This document shows positions 17,220-24,387 of a DNA stretch of 33,937 bases, one piece after another. Source of the DNA: Planctomycetota bacterium (GTDB lineage: Bacteria; Planctomycetota; Planctomycetia; Pirellulales; UBA1268); assembly GCA_016872555.1 (NCBI GenBank), contig VGZO01000044.1:1-33937 (forward strand), given 5' to 3'. The translations under genes and the position numbers were made by a program. How positions within the stretch are numbered: position 1 is the first letter of the stretch; each line of letters begins with the position of its first letter. The notes beneath the pieces were generated by a model. It worked only from the letters and a program-made list of their open reading frames with translations. It was not told where the DNA came from and searched no databases.

Positions 17220-17330
17220 GTTCACGTGCCCTGTGGCCCGTGCGGCCATCGAGCCCCGGTGATCGCGGACGTGGCCCCCCGCGTGTCCGTCGCGACTTCC
17301 CCGTCATGGCTTTCCAAGGAGAGTCCTCCG

Positions 17331-17951
17331 ATGCCGTGGATTGCAGCCGCCGAAACCCGCACCGTGCTCGAGAACGTCCGCTGGGAGACGTTTCTCGAGC
17401 TCGCCGAAGGCCGCTCCGGCAGCGTTCCGCGGATGACCTTCGACCAAGGAGTGCTCGAGCTCATGACGCCCCGCCGCCAGCATGAAGGCATCGGCCGCCT
17501 GATCGGCCGGATCGTGGAGACCTACTCCGAAGTCCGCGGCATCGAGATCCTCAGTTGCGCCTCGACCACGTTCAAGCGGCCGGACCTCGACCGGGCATTC
17601 GAGCCCGACGAGTCGTACTACATCGCCCATGCCGACCTGATCCGTCCCAAGGAAGAGGTCGATCTGCTGATCGACCCGCCATCCGATCTGGTGATCGAAG
17701 TCGAGATCACCTCCTCGGCGATCGCCAAGCTGAAGCTGTTCGCCGCGATGGGGGTGCCGGAGGTCTGGCGGCATGACGGCAGCCGGCTCGCGATGCTCGC
17801 GCTGGCAGGGGCCGCCTACCGGCCGCTCGACTCGAGCCTCGGCCTGCCCGGCCTCTCCGTCGCGATGATCGACGCGCTCCTCGCGCGCCGCTTCGAGCAA
17901 GGTGAGACGGCGCTGGTCAAGCAGTTTCGCGGGACGATTACGGATGGTTAG
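17331..17951 (+). CDS. Uma2 family nuclease-like protein (DUF820), copy 2
   Basis: The start at 17331 has the ribosome-site sequence AAGGAGAG ending about 8 bases upstream. The 206-aa product has the Uma2 core: FDQGVLELMTP near residue 38, RRQHEGIGRLIGRIVETY, FEPDESYYI near 88, and LVIEVEITSSAIAKLKLFAAMG near 122-143 with the acidic residues and lysine of a PD-(D/E)xK site. PEVWRHDG closes the domain. It belongs to a different subgroup from the divergent copy at 16518, because the HEGIGRLI helix and PDLDRAFEPDESYY block are absent there. So the two are neighbours rather than a recent duplication. Role unknown. Confidence 0.87.
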   Translation: MPWIAAAETRTVLENVRWETFLELAEGRSGSVPRMTFDQGVLELMTPRRQHEGIGRLIGRIVETYSEVRGIEILSCASTTFKRPDLDRAFEPDESYYIAHADLIRPKEEVDLLIDPPSDLVIEVEITSSAIAKLKLFAAMGVPEVWRHDGSRLAMLALAGAAYRPLDSSLGLPGLSVAMIDALLARRFEQGETALVKQFRGTITDG

Positions 17952-18053
17952 GCCGCTGCCACCGCGCGACAGGGTCGCCTCTTTCGACCGTCACGATTCA
18001 GCGCAGGTACAACCGACTTTTCTGTTCCCGAAGACCGCAGATCGCAGTGGATC

Positions 18054-18581
18054 ATGACCGGCCGACAATTCTACGACTGGCAAACCGCGGGCGGTGCCGA
18101 CGACGTGATGCGGATGGTCGATGCTCTCGAACGCGCCGAGATGCACTGGTGCGCCATCGGCGGGATTGCGGTCAACCACTGGGCGGCCGAGCCGATGGTC
18201 ACCCGTGACGTCGATTTCGTGGTCGCCTTGGACGAGATCGAACGGGCGGTGGCGGCCCTCGAATCCGTCGGCTTCACGGCTGAGCGGCACGCCTGGTCGG
18301 TCAATTTCCGCGGCCGCTCGCAGGTCAGCCTGCAGCTCAGCACCGAGGAGTTTTATCGGGACTTTCCGGCCCGGTCGATGGCGGCCGACATCCACGGCAT
18401 TCTGCTCCGCGTGGCCGCGCTCGATGACACGCTCGCCGGGAAGATCAAGGCCTGGCGCACGCCGGAACGGCGACCGAGCAAGTCGATCAAAAACCTCGCC
18501 GACATCGCCCGGCTCGTAGAGGCCCATCCGGCGCTCGAGGCAAAGCTTCCCCAAGACGTCGCCCGCGCGATCGCGAGATGA
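18054..18581 (+). CDS. Nucleotidyltransferase-fold protein, possibly catalytically incomplete
   Basis: The 175-aa protein has the signature CAIGGIAVNHWAAEP followed by TRDVDFVV (Asp52 and Asp54), as in AbiEii/DUF6036-like nucleotidyltransferases. A conserved C-terminal block, PSKSIKNLADIARLVEAHP (about residues 142-160), is the usual helix with Lys and Asp. The third acidic residue expected on the strand after the DxD is not evident: that strand reads QVSLQLS. It may therefore use another residue or be inactive. It stands alone with 102 bp before and a double hairpin after it. Members often serve as toxins or antitoxin-like enzymes, but no partner is visible here, so the role is undetermined. 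Confidence 0.75.
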   Translation: MTGRQFYDWQTAGGADDVMRMVDALERAEMHWCAIGGIAVNHWAAEPMVTRDVDFVVALDEIERAVAALESVGFTAERHAWSVNFRGRSQVSLQLSTEEFYRDFPARSMAADIHGILLRVAALDDTLAGKIKAWRTPERRPSKSIKNLADIARLVEAHPALEAKLPQDVARAIAR

Positions 18582-18694
18582 ATCTGCGGGCCGAGGTCAG
18601 CCGAGCGACGGGCGACAGGCGCATCGTGCACCGTGGCGCCGGGCGGTAAGGTTTCCGTCCAGCGATCTCCCGCCGTGATCAGGTGGCCGTTGAC

Positions 18695-18771
18695 TGTCCG
18701 TGGAAAAAGTCATCCACGACCTTTTTCCACTTCGGACACCCCGAGAAAAGCCGGGGCTTTTTCGGGGTGTC
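18695..18771. terminator. Two overlapping, mutually exclusive hairpins between convergent genes
   Basis: Hairpin 1: TGTCCG + TGGAAAAAG (18695-18709) pairs with CTTTTTCCA (18721-18729) and CGGACA (18733-18738), 15 base pairs with a 3-base bulge. Hairpin 2: GACACCCCGA (18735-18744) pairs with TCGGGGTGTC (18762-18771) around an inner AAAAGC/GCTTTT stem with a CGGG loop, 16 base pairs with one bulged G. They share 18735-18738, so only one can form completely at a time. The position between convergent stops (18581 and 18813) and the GGGGCTTTTT string suit a bidirectional terminator. A REP-like mobile palindrome is the main alternative. Confidence 0.55.
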
Positions 18772-18812
18772 TGCCGTCGCATCCAGCGGCGGATCACTTT
18801 GGCCACGGTCTG

Positions 18813-19022
18813 CTAAAGGCTGCTGCCGCCGCCGGGGAGGCGGCGGCGGAGGAAGTTCATCCGCGCTTCGACCGGTAGCGCGAGCCTGCGGAGGATGAGG
18901 TCGTCGAGCTGGCGGTCGGTTTCGGCGGCCAGCACACCCCGGGCGCGCCGGTCGCGCGCCGCGGCGGCCGACCGCGACGTGCGGGTTCCCCGATCAGCGA
19001 TCTTGTTTTTTCGCGCGGCCAC
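18813..19022 (-). CDS. Small companion protein overlapping the nucleotidyltransferase gene
   Basis: A GTG at 19022 preceded by GGGAGG at 5 bases opens a 69-aa frame that overlaps the last 29 bases of the nucleotidyltransferase gene in another frame. The protein is basic at its start (VAARKNKIADRGTRTSRS) and then helical (AAETDRQLDDLILRRLALP), ending in MNFLRRRLPGGGSSL. The helical middle and the ordered C-terminal motif argue for a real protein rather than a shadow. The overlap implies translational coupling. No domain name can be given. A similar arrangement, a small helical protein overlapping a nucleotidyltransferase, occurs at 28796-29050, though with the order reversed. A binding partner or regulator of the transferase is an inference. 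Confidence 0.6.
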   Translation of the reverse strand: MAARKNKIADRGTRTSRSAAAARDRRARGVLAAETDRQLDDLILRRLALPVEARMNFLRRRLPGGGSSL

Positions 19023-19536
19023 GGCGGCCTCCCGGGGGTTTTGTGGTCTCGGTCGCCGGGGCGACGGCGGGCGCTTGCCCGCGGAGCAGCGCTGCCGTCC
19101 GCTCGAGGATCGGCAGGACCGCCAGATCCCGATCCCGCCCGGCCGCCCGCTTGCTCGCGATGATGTCGTCGAGGGCTGCCACGAGCGTCTTGCGACCGTC
19201 GATCTCGATCGCGACGGCCCGGCTGCGGAGCGACTCGAACGACCGGACGCCATGGATCACCGGCATGAAGTCGGCCTGCAGCCCGCTGGAGTCGGCTGAA
19301 AGCCGGTAGAGCCGCGAGACCGGATAGAACGGCCGGAGGATCACGGCGTCGAGGCGCTTGGCGATCCGCTTGAGCTTCACCAGGTTCGCCACGGTGTCAC
19401 GAAACATGAAGTCGAAATCGAGCGTCGTCACCGGTGCTCCGAGCAGTGCCGCGGCGGCATTGCCGATGAGCACGGTCTCGAGCTTCTCTGCGGAAAGTCC
19501 GTCGAGGAGCGCACCGAGGAACGGGGTGGCGTTCAT
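18994..19536 (-). CDS. Nucleotidyltransferase-fold protein with complete active site
   Basis: The start at 19536 gives MNATPFLGALLDGLSAEKLE and 180 aa. The signature VLIGNAAAALLG (with GN in place of GG) is followed by TTLDFDFMF, placing the paired acids at Asp40 and Asp42. The third acid is Asp89 in GLQADFMPVIHG. The C-terminal helix LDDIIASKRAAGRDRDLAVLPILE is typical of AbiEii/MNT-like transferases. The end is a basic, low-complexity tail (PGGRRGRAKKQDR). It overlaps a 69-aa downstream gene by 29 bases. It probably transfers a nucleotide to a protein or RNA target, as related toxins and antitoxins do, but the substrate cannot be read from sequence. Confidence 0.82.
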   Translation of the reverse strand: MNATPFLGALLDGLSAEKLETVLIGNAAAALLGAPVTTLDFDFMFRDTVANLVKLKRIAKRLDAVILRPFYPVSRLYRLSADSSGLQADFMPVIHGVRSFESLRSRAVAIEIDGRKTLVAALDDIIASKRAAGRDRDLAVLPILERTAALLRGQAPAVAPATETTKPPGGRRGRAKKQDR

Positions 19537-19629
19537 CCTGCCGAGTGTATCCTCAGGTCGTCGTGCCTCGGGGCGCCGCCGCCCGGTCCTGCGATCCCTC
19601 GTCGGCATCGCCGCCCTGCTCATCGCACC

Positions 19630-20178
19630 ATGAACGCTTCTCCGGCGCGCATCGGCATCCTCACCGTCTCCGACCGGGCCAGCCGCGGCGAGTATGCCGA
19701 CGAAGGGGGCCCGGCGATCCGTGCCTACCTGGCCGAGGTGCTCGCCTCGCCGTGGGAGCCACTCGAGCGCGTCGTGCCCGACGACATCGATTCGATCGCG
19801 GCCACGATTCGGGCGCTGGCCGACGCCGGCTGCTGCCTGATCGTGACCACCGGCGGCACCGGCCCGGCGCCGCGCGACGTCACGCCGGAGGCGACCGAGC
19901 GGGTGTGCACCAAGCTCCTGCCGGGCTTCGGCGAGCTGATGCGGAAAGTGTCGCTCGACAAGGTGCCGACAGCGATCCTCTCGCGGCAGACCGCCGGCGT
20001 CTGTGGCGGGGCGCTGGTGGTGAATCTGCCGGGCCGGCCGCGGAGCATCCGCGAGTGCCTCGAAGCGGTCTTTCCCGCGATCCCCTACTGCATCGATCTG
20101 ATCCACACCGGCGCCCCCGCGCCCCCGCGCCTCGAGACCCGCCCGGAAAGGCTCGTCGCCTTCCGTCCGAAGGGTTGA
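19630..20178 (+). CDS. mogA: Molybdopterin adenylyltransferase (MogA/MoaB family)
   Basis: The 182-aa protein starts with RIGILTVSDRASRGEYADEGGP and contains the adenylyltransferase core TTGGTGPAPRDVTPEAT near residues 77-93, then GFGELMRKVSL, ILSRQTAGV and LVVNLPGRPRSIRECLEAV. This family activates molybdopterin by adenylation before molybdenum insertion. Length and motifs fit MogA, and MoaB is the close alternative. It is divergent from the nucleotidyltransferase gene (93 bp apart) and convergent with hemB, whose stop is 6 bp away. No other molybdenum cofactor gene is in the window. Confidence 0.92.
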   Translation: MNASPARIGILTVSDRASRGEYADEGGPAIRAYLAEVLASPWEPLERVVPDDIDSIAATIRALADAGCCLIVTTGGTGPAPRDVTPEATERVCTKLLPGFGELMRKVSLDKVPTAILSRQTAGVCGGALVVNLPGRPRSIRECLEAVFPAIPYCIDLIHTGAPAPPRLETRPERLVAFRPKG

Positions 20179-20184
20179 GGGAAG

Positions 20185-21213
20185 TCAGCCGCGGGCCGCC
20201 AGCGCCCGCGCGAGCACGGGCGCGAAGTAGGTGAGGACGGCATCGGCGCCAGCCCGCTTGATCACCAGCACGCTCTCGGCGGCGGCCTTGTCGCCATCGA
20301 GCCAGCCGTTGGCGGCGGCGGCGCGGATCATCGCGTATTCGCCACTCACCTGGTAGGCGAGCGTCGGCATCCCGAACGTCGTCTTCACCCGGTGGATGAT
20401 GTCGAGTGCCGTCCCGGCCGGTTTGACCATCACCATGTCGGCCCCCTCGGCGACGTCGAGGGCCACCTCGCGCAGGCTCTCGAGCGTGTTGGCCGTGTCC
20501 ATCTGGTAGGTCTTCTTGTCGCTGACGCCGAGCTTGGCCGCGGTGCCGAGCGAGGCGTTGCTGCCGACCGCGTCGCGGAACGGGCCGTAGAAGGCCGAGG
20601 CGTACTTGGCGGCGTAGGAGAGGATCCCGACGTCGTGGCGGCCGGCGGCGTCGAGGGCGGTGCGGATCGCGCCGACACGGCCGTCCATCATGTCGCTGGG
20701 GGCGACGACATGGCAGCCGGCCTCGGCGAGGACGAGTGACTGCCGGCACAGCACCGCCACCGTCTCGTCGTTGACGATCCGGCCGTCGACGAGCAGGCCG
20801 TCGTGGCCATGGGTCGTGTAAGGATCGAGGGCGACGTCGCAGATGATCCCGACGGCGTCGCCGGTCTCGCGGCGCACGGCGCGCACGGTGCGGCAGACGA
20901 GATTCTCCGGATCGACGGCGTGGGATCCGTCGACGGTCTTGCGCGCCGGATCGGTGGCGGGAAACAGGGCGATCGCCGGGATCCCGAGCCGGGCCGCCTC
21001 GGCCGCGGCGCGGACGATGCCGTCGATCGGCAGTCGCTCCACGCCGGGCATCGCCGCGATCGGCGCGGCGGCGTCGTGGTCGTGGACGAACATCGGCCAG
21101 AGGAGGTCGGCCGGCGTGAGCACTGTCTCGGCGACGATGGCGCGGAGCCAGGGATGCTGGCGGTTGCGCCGCATGCGCGTGGCGGGGAAGGAGCCGAGTC
21201 CTGGATGGTGCAT
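20185..21213 (-). CDS. hemB: Porphobilinogen synthase (delta-aminolevulinic acid dehydratase)
   Basis: The 342-aa enzyme condenses two 5-aminolevulinate molecules to porphobilinogen in heme synthesis. The two catalytic lysines are in SYAAKYASAFYGPFRDAVGS (Lys203) and MVMVKPAG (Lys264). The segment DVALDPYTTHGHDG (about 126-139) has Ala and Asp where zinc enzymes carry cysteines, and TYQMDTAN is also of the magnesium type, so this should be a zinc-independent form like that of Pseudomonas. It is the last gene of a minus-strand operon, 15 bp after the QueD-family gene. AAAGG lies about 9 bases before the start. The heme link suits the many cytochrome-like exported proteins around it. Confidence 0.97.
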   Translation of the reverse strand: MHHPGLGSFPATRMRRNRQHPWLRAIVAETVLTPADLLWPMFVHDHDAAAPIAAMPGVERLPIDGIVRAAAEAARLGIPAIALFPATDPARKTVDGSHAVDPENLVCRTVRAVRRETGDAVGIICDVALDPYTTHGHDGLLVDGRIVNDETVAVLCRQSLVLAEAGCHVVAPSDMMDGRVGAIRTALDAAGRHDVGILSYAAKYASAFYGPFRDAVGSNASLGTAAKLGVSDKKTYQMDTANTLESLREVALDVAEGADMVMVKPAGTALDIIHRVKTTFGMPTLAYQVSGEYAMIRAAAANGWLDGDKAAAESVLVIKRAGADAVLTYFAPVLARALAARG

Positions 21214-21228
21214 CGGAGGGGCCTTTCG

Positions 21229-21780
21229 TCAGCGGCGATCGACGACTTCGGCCGTGCCGGGGGGCACTGGGGGCGCCGGCGGCGAGCCGGTGCGGGAGGC
21301 GATCGCGCACGACTCCTCCGACTCCCACACGCGGACCTCGCGGGCAATGACGCCGAGGTCGGCGAGGACCGCGGGGCAGACCACCTCGAGGAGGTAGCGG
21401 GCCATGTTCTCGGCGGTGGGATTCCAGGGGAGGAGGAACAGCTTCGACGGTGTCGAGAGCCGGACGGCGGCGATCGCCTCGGCGTCGTCGACGAAGAGGA
21501 TGAAGGCGTGGTCCCAGTGGTCGTCAAGCCAGCCGAGGAGGCGCCGCTTGATGAGCGAGAAGTCGACGATCCGGCCGACCGGATCGACCGCCGCCGCGCC
21601 CGCCGCCGCCACGACCTCGACGTCGACGCGGTAGTTGTGGCCGTGGAGGTAGGCGCACTTGCTCTCGTGGCGCCACAGCCGATGGCCGGCGCAGAACCGC
21701 AACTGGCGGAGCAGTGCCAGGCTCGTCGCGGCGGTGGCGTGGTCCACGGCGTCGGCCCGCGCCTCAGGCGTGGGCGACAT
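21229..21780 (-). CDS. queD: 6-pyruvoyl-tetrahydropterin synthase / QueD family protein
   Basis: Started at the ATG at 21780, the protein has 183 aa. The zinc ligands are His33 (CAGHRL) and His46 and His48 (LHGHNY), with the candidate catalytic Cys42 in SKCAYLHGHNY. Further family blocks are IVDFSLIKRRLLGWLDDHWDH, PTAENMARYLL and VRVWESEESCA. The start codon lies inside the end of the EboB-like gene (17-base overlap), which indicates coupling. The family includes QueD (queuosine and 7-deazapurine precursor synthesis) and PTPS. QueD is favoured as the common bacterial role, but no queC, queE or queF is nearby to confirm it. The C-terminal tail is Pro/Ala rich. Confidence 0.85.
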   Translation of the reverse strand: MSPTPEARADAVDHATAATSLALLRQLRFCAGHRLWRHESKCAYLHGHNYRVDVEVVAAAGAAAVDPVGRIVDFSLIKRRLLGWLDDHWDHAFILFVDDAEAIAAVRLSTPSKLFLLPWNPTAENMARYLLEVVCPAVLADLGVIAREVRVWESEESCAIASRTGSPPAPPVPPGTAEVVDRR

Positions 21781-22600
21781 CGGCGACCTCCACCCGGATC
21801 GGCTGGATGTCGAACTTCGGATTCTGCCCGAGGAACCGGCAGGGGTTGTTGTGGAAGATCTCGATCGCATCCTGGAGCGAGTGGCCGCGGCGCCGCAGCT
21901 CGAGGATGCACTCCTGGAGCGTGAACGGATCGCTCGGGCCCCAGTCGGCCGACGAATTGACGAGGATCCGCTCGCGGCCGTACTTCTCCAGCATGTCGAC
22001 GGCACGCTTCGGCGAGCACTTCGTGATCGGATAGAGCGTGAACCCCACCCAGTAGCCGGCGTCGAGGCAGGGCTTGATCGTCTGCTCCTCGACGTGGTCG
22101 ATCCAGATCCGCTCCGGATCGACGTCCATCCCGGCGAGGACCTCGAGGACGGTCTTCGTGCCGTGGGCCTTGTCGGCGAGGTGCGGGGTGTGGATGAGGA
22201 CGAGCTGGCCGTGCTTCATCGCCATCTCGACGTGGGCCTGGAGCGACTCGATCTCGTTCTTCGTCGATTTGTGGAGGCCGGTCTCGCCGACGCCGAGGAC
22301 CGTCGGCTTGGCGAAGAACTCGGGGAAGTGCCGGAGCACGTCGCGGGTCAGGCCGGGGTTCTCGGCCTCCTTGGGATTGACCGCCACCCAGCAGAAGTGG
22401 CGGATCCCGTACTGTGCCGCGCGCGTCGGCTCGAACTCCGAGATCTGCCGGAAGTAGTCGATGAACGTCTCGGGGTAGAGCCGGTCGAAGCCGGCCCAGA
22501 AGGCGGGCTCGGCGACTGCGACGACGCCGCTCATCGCCATCCGCTCGTAGTCCTGCGCCGTGCGGGCGATGGCGTGGTAGTGGGGCTGGATGATCTGCAT
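21764..22600 (-). CDS. TatD-family metal-dependent hydrolase, EboB-like
   Basis: The 278-aa protein is a TIM-barrel hydrolase. Candidate metal ligands are His7 and His9 (QPHYHA), a Glu in GVGETGLH, His in LIHTPH, His in IDHVEE, and Asp in NSSADWGPSDP. The blocks VAVAEPAFWAGFDR, WVAVNPKEAENP and NSSADWG resemble the EboB subgroup of TatD proteins, found in the ebo clusters of algae and bacteria, more than housekeeping TatD nucleases. This placement is from memory of the family pattern and was not searched. No other ebo gene is in the window. It follows an 80-aa gene and overlaps queD by 17 bases. The start at 22600 has GAGG about 9 bases upstream. Confidence 0.82.
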   Translation of the reverse strand: MQIIQPHYHAIARTAQDYERMAMSGVVAVAEPAFWAGFDRLYPETFIDYFRQISEFEPTRAAQYGIRHFCWVAVNPKEAENPGLTRDVLRHFPEFFAKPTVLGVGETGLHKSTKNEIESLQAHVEMAMKHGQLVLIHTPHLADKAHGTKTVLEVLAGMDVDPERIWIDHVEEQTIKPCLDAGYWVGFTLYPITKCSPKRAVDMLEKYGRERILVNSSADWGPSDPFTLQECILELRRRGHSLQDAIEIFHNNPCRFLGQNPKFDIQPIRVEVADVAHA

Positions 22601-22642
22601 CGTGAGGGTCCTCGGGGAATCGGCCGGCGGCGGAGGGGGCGG

Positions 22643-22885
22643 TCAGACCGAGGCGAACAGCTCGAGGAGGGCCACGGTCCGCTCGCGCTGCGGGCGCTCC
22701 TCGGCGACCAGCGCCAGCGCCTTGCGGATCAGGTCGAGCCTGCGCTCCGACGCCGTCAGGGCGCCGTTGCCGGCGCCACTGCGGGCGACGGCGGCGTCGT
22801 AGCGGTCGAGGTAGGCGGCGATCTCGAGGAGCTGGTGGCGCGACTCGAGGAAGTAGTTTTCGGCGACTTGGGCAGGGGACAGCAT
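22643..22885 (-). CDS. Small helical protein of unknown function (80 aa)
   Basis: Started at the ATG at 22885, with GAGGTG 4 bases upstream, the product is 80 aa: MLSPAQVAENYFLESRHQLL followed by an acidic/basic helical stretch (EIAAYLDRYDAAVARS) and ending in VAEERPQRERTVALLELFAS. It is rich in Leu, Glu and Arg without a signal or cysteine cluster, so a cytosolic helical bundle is likely. It is the first gene of the operon leading to the EboB-like hydrolase (42 bp gap), queD and hemB, and is probably functionally tied to the hydrolase. I do not recognise a domain. Confidence 0.7.
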   Translation of the reverse strand: MLSPAQVAENYFLESRHQLLEIAAYLDRYDAAVARSGAGNGALTASERRLDLIRKALALVAEERPQRERTVALLELFASV

Positions 22886-23048
22886 GGGGCACCTCGGAAG
22901 CGGGGCCGGACGGGTGCGGACGCCGGAAAAATCATACCCCGGCGACCGGGTGCGGGCAGGGCGCGCCGCGGCAGCGGTCTTGCGGTCCTGCAAGCGTCGC
23001 CGTGGCAGGGTGTGACACTCGCAGCGGTGGTGATGCCGCGCCGGCCGG

Positions 23049-24362
23049 TCAGACTTCGGCGAGCGGCGCCGTGGCGTCGCCGAACGTGCCGGGGCGGACG
23101 TCGAGCTTGTCCATCATCGAGAGGAACAACCGGCACAATTGCCTCTCGGGCTTGCCCGTGTAGTCGAGCACCCGCCCGCTCTCGAGCCGGCCGCCGGCGC
23201 GGCCGAGGAGGACGACGGGGAGCTGGTCGTTGTCGTGTTTGGCCCCGGCCATCATGCTCGAGCAGAGCATGACCATCGAGTTGTCGAGGAGCGTGCGCTC
23301 CCCTTCCTCGATCGCGTCGAGGCGGCGGGCGACGTGGGCCATCTGCTCGAGGAAGAACTGGTTGACGCGCAGCCAGTCGTCGCCGTCGGAGTGGGAGAGG
23401 AGGTGGTGGATCATGTAGTCGATCCCCTGGGCGGGGTTGTCGACGCGCGGGAGGTTGGGGAAGCGGAGCGCCGAGTGGTCGTTGTTGAGCTTGAGGGTCA
23501 CGACGCGCGTGGTGTCGGTCTGGAAGGCGAGGACGAGGATGTCGCACATCAGCCGCATGTGCTCGGCGACGTCCTGGGGGATGCCGTCGGCCGGCCGCGG
23601 CCGGTCGGGGGCGGCGAGCGCCGGCCTCCACCCCTGCAGCTCGCCACGTGTCCCGGCGCCGGCGATCCGGCTCTCGACGTCGCGGACGCTGTCGAGGTAT
23701 TCGTCGAGCTTCCGGCGGTCGGCCGTGCCGATCCGCCGGCGCAGGTCGCCGGCGTCCTCGAGGACCGCGTCGAGCACGCTCTCGTCGCCGCGCTGCGATC
23801 CCTCCGTGAAGAGCCGGTCGAAGGCCAGCGCGGGAAACAGCTCGAGCGGTGTCGGTGTCGTCGGTGAGCTCCACGAGATGTGCGAGCTGTAGAGCATCGA
23901 GTAGTTCTTGTGGACCGAGGGGTTGGCCTTCTCGCAGCCGAGGACGAGGCTCGGGACTTTCGTCGCGCGGCCGTGGGCCGCGGCCACGAGCTGGTCGAAG
24001 CTCGTACCGGAGCGGATGTCGCCGCCGCTGGCCAGCGGCGCCCCGGAGAGGATGTTGCCGGTCTGCGAGGAGTGGATGTTTCCCTTCCGCGCTTGCTCGT
24101 GGTACAGCCCCTTGACGAACAGGAGCTTCTCGCGGAACGGCTCGAGCGGTTCGAGGACGCGCCCGAGCTTCATCCCGGCGCCGCTCCCCTCCGCCCACCA
24201 CTCGCGGGAGTGGTAGCCGTTGCCGGAAAACAGCACCGCGAGGCGCAGCGGGGGGGTGGCCGCCGCCTCGGCCCGGGCGGCGAGCGACTCCATCCAGGGC
24301 AGGGCCATCGACACCCCGAGGCCGCGGAGAGCGGTGCGGCGTGAAACGGCGGCTCGTGGCAT
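23049..24362 (-). CDS. DUF1552 family exported protein
   Basis: The start at 24362 has GGAGGAG 7 bases upstream; 437 aa. A Tat-like signal (SRRTALRGLGVSMALPWMES) opens the protein. Family blocks are LFSGNGYHSREWW, LLFVKGLYHEQARKGNIHSS, SFDQLVA, DEYLDSVRDVESRI and LKLNNDHSALRFPN, ending with LCRLFLSMMDKLDVRPGTFGDATAPL. DUF1552 proteins almost always follow a DUF1592/DUF1588-type cytochrome protein, as here (25 bp gap), and the two presumably act as a unit outside the cytoplasm. Like DUF1501, the family has no proven reaction; a phosphatase/sulfatase-like fold has been suggested for related families. Confidence 0.9.
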   Translation of the reverse strand: MPRAAVSRRTALRGLGVSMALPWMESLAARAEAAATPPLRLAVLFSGNGYHSREWWAEGSGAGMKLGRVLEPLEPFREKLLFVKGLYHEQARKGNIHSSQTGNILSGAPLASGGDIRSGTSFDQLVAAAHGRATKVPSLVLGCEKANPSVHKNYSMLYSSHISWSSPTTPTPLELFPALAFDRLFTEGSQRGDESVLDAVLEDAGDLRRRIGTADRRKLDEYLDSVRDVESRIAGAGTRGELQGWRPALAAPDRPRPADGIPQDVAEHMRLMCDILVLAFQTDTTRVVTLKLNNDHSALRFPNLPRVDNPAQGIDYMIHHLLSHSDGDDWLRVNQFFLEQMAHVARRLDAIEEGERTLLDNSMVMLCSSMMAGAKHDNDQLPVVLLGRAGGRLESGRVLDYTGKPERQLCRLFLSMMDKLDVRPGTFGDATAPLAEV

Positions 24363-24387
24363 GACGGGTCTCCTCCGGGATGGAACG

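Noticed and set aside
19023-19253. Longer form of the 69-aa companion starting at 19253
   Set aside because: The extra part is antisense-free but fully overlaps the nucleotidyltransferase gene in another frame and reads as Ser/Arg-rich shadow; the GTG at 19022 has a good ribosome site.
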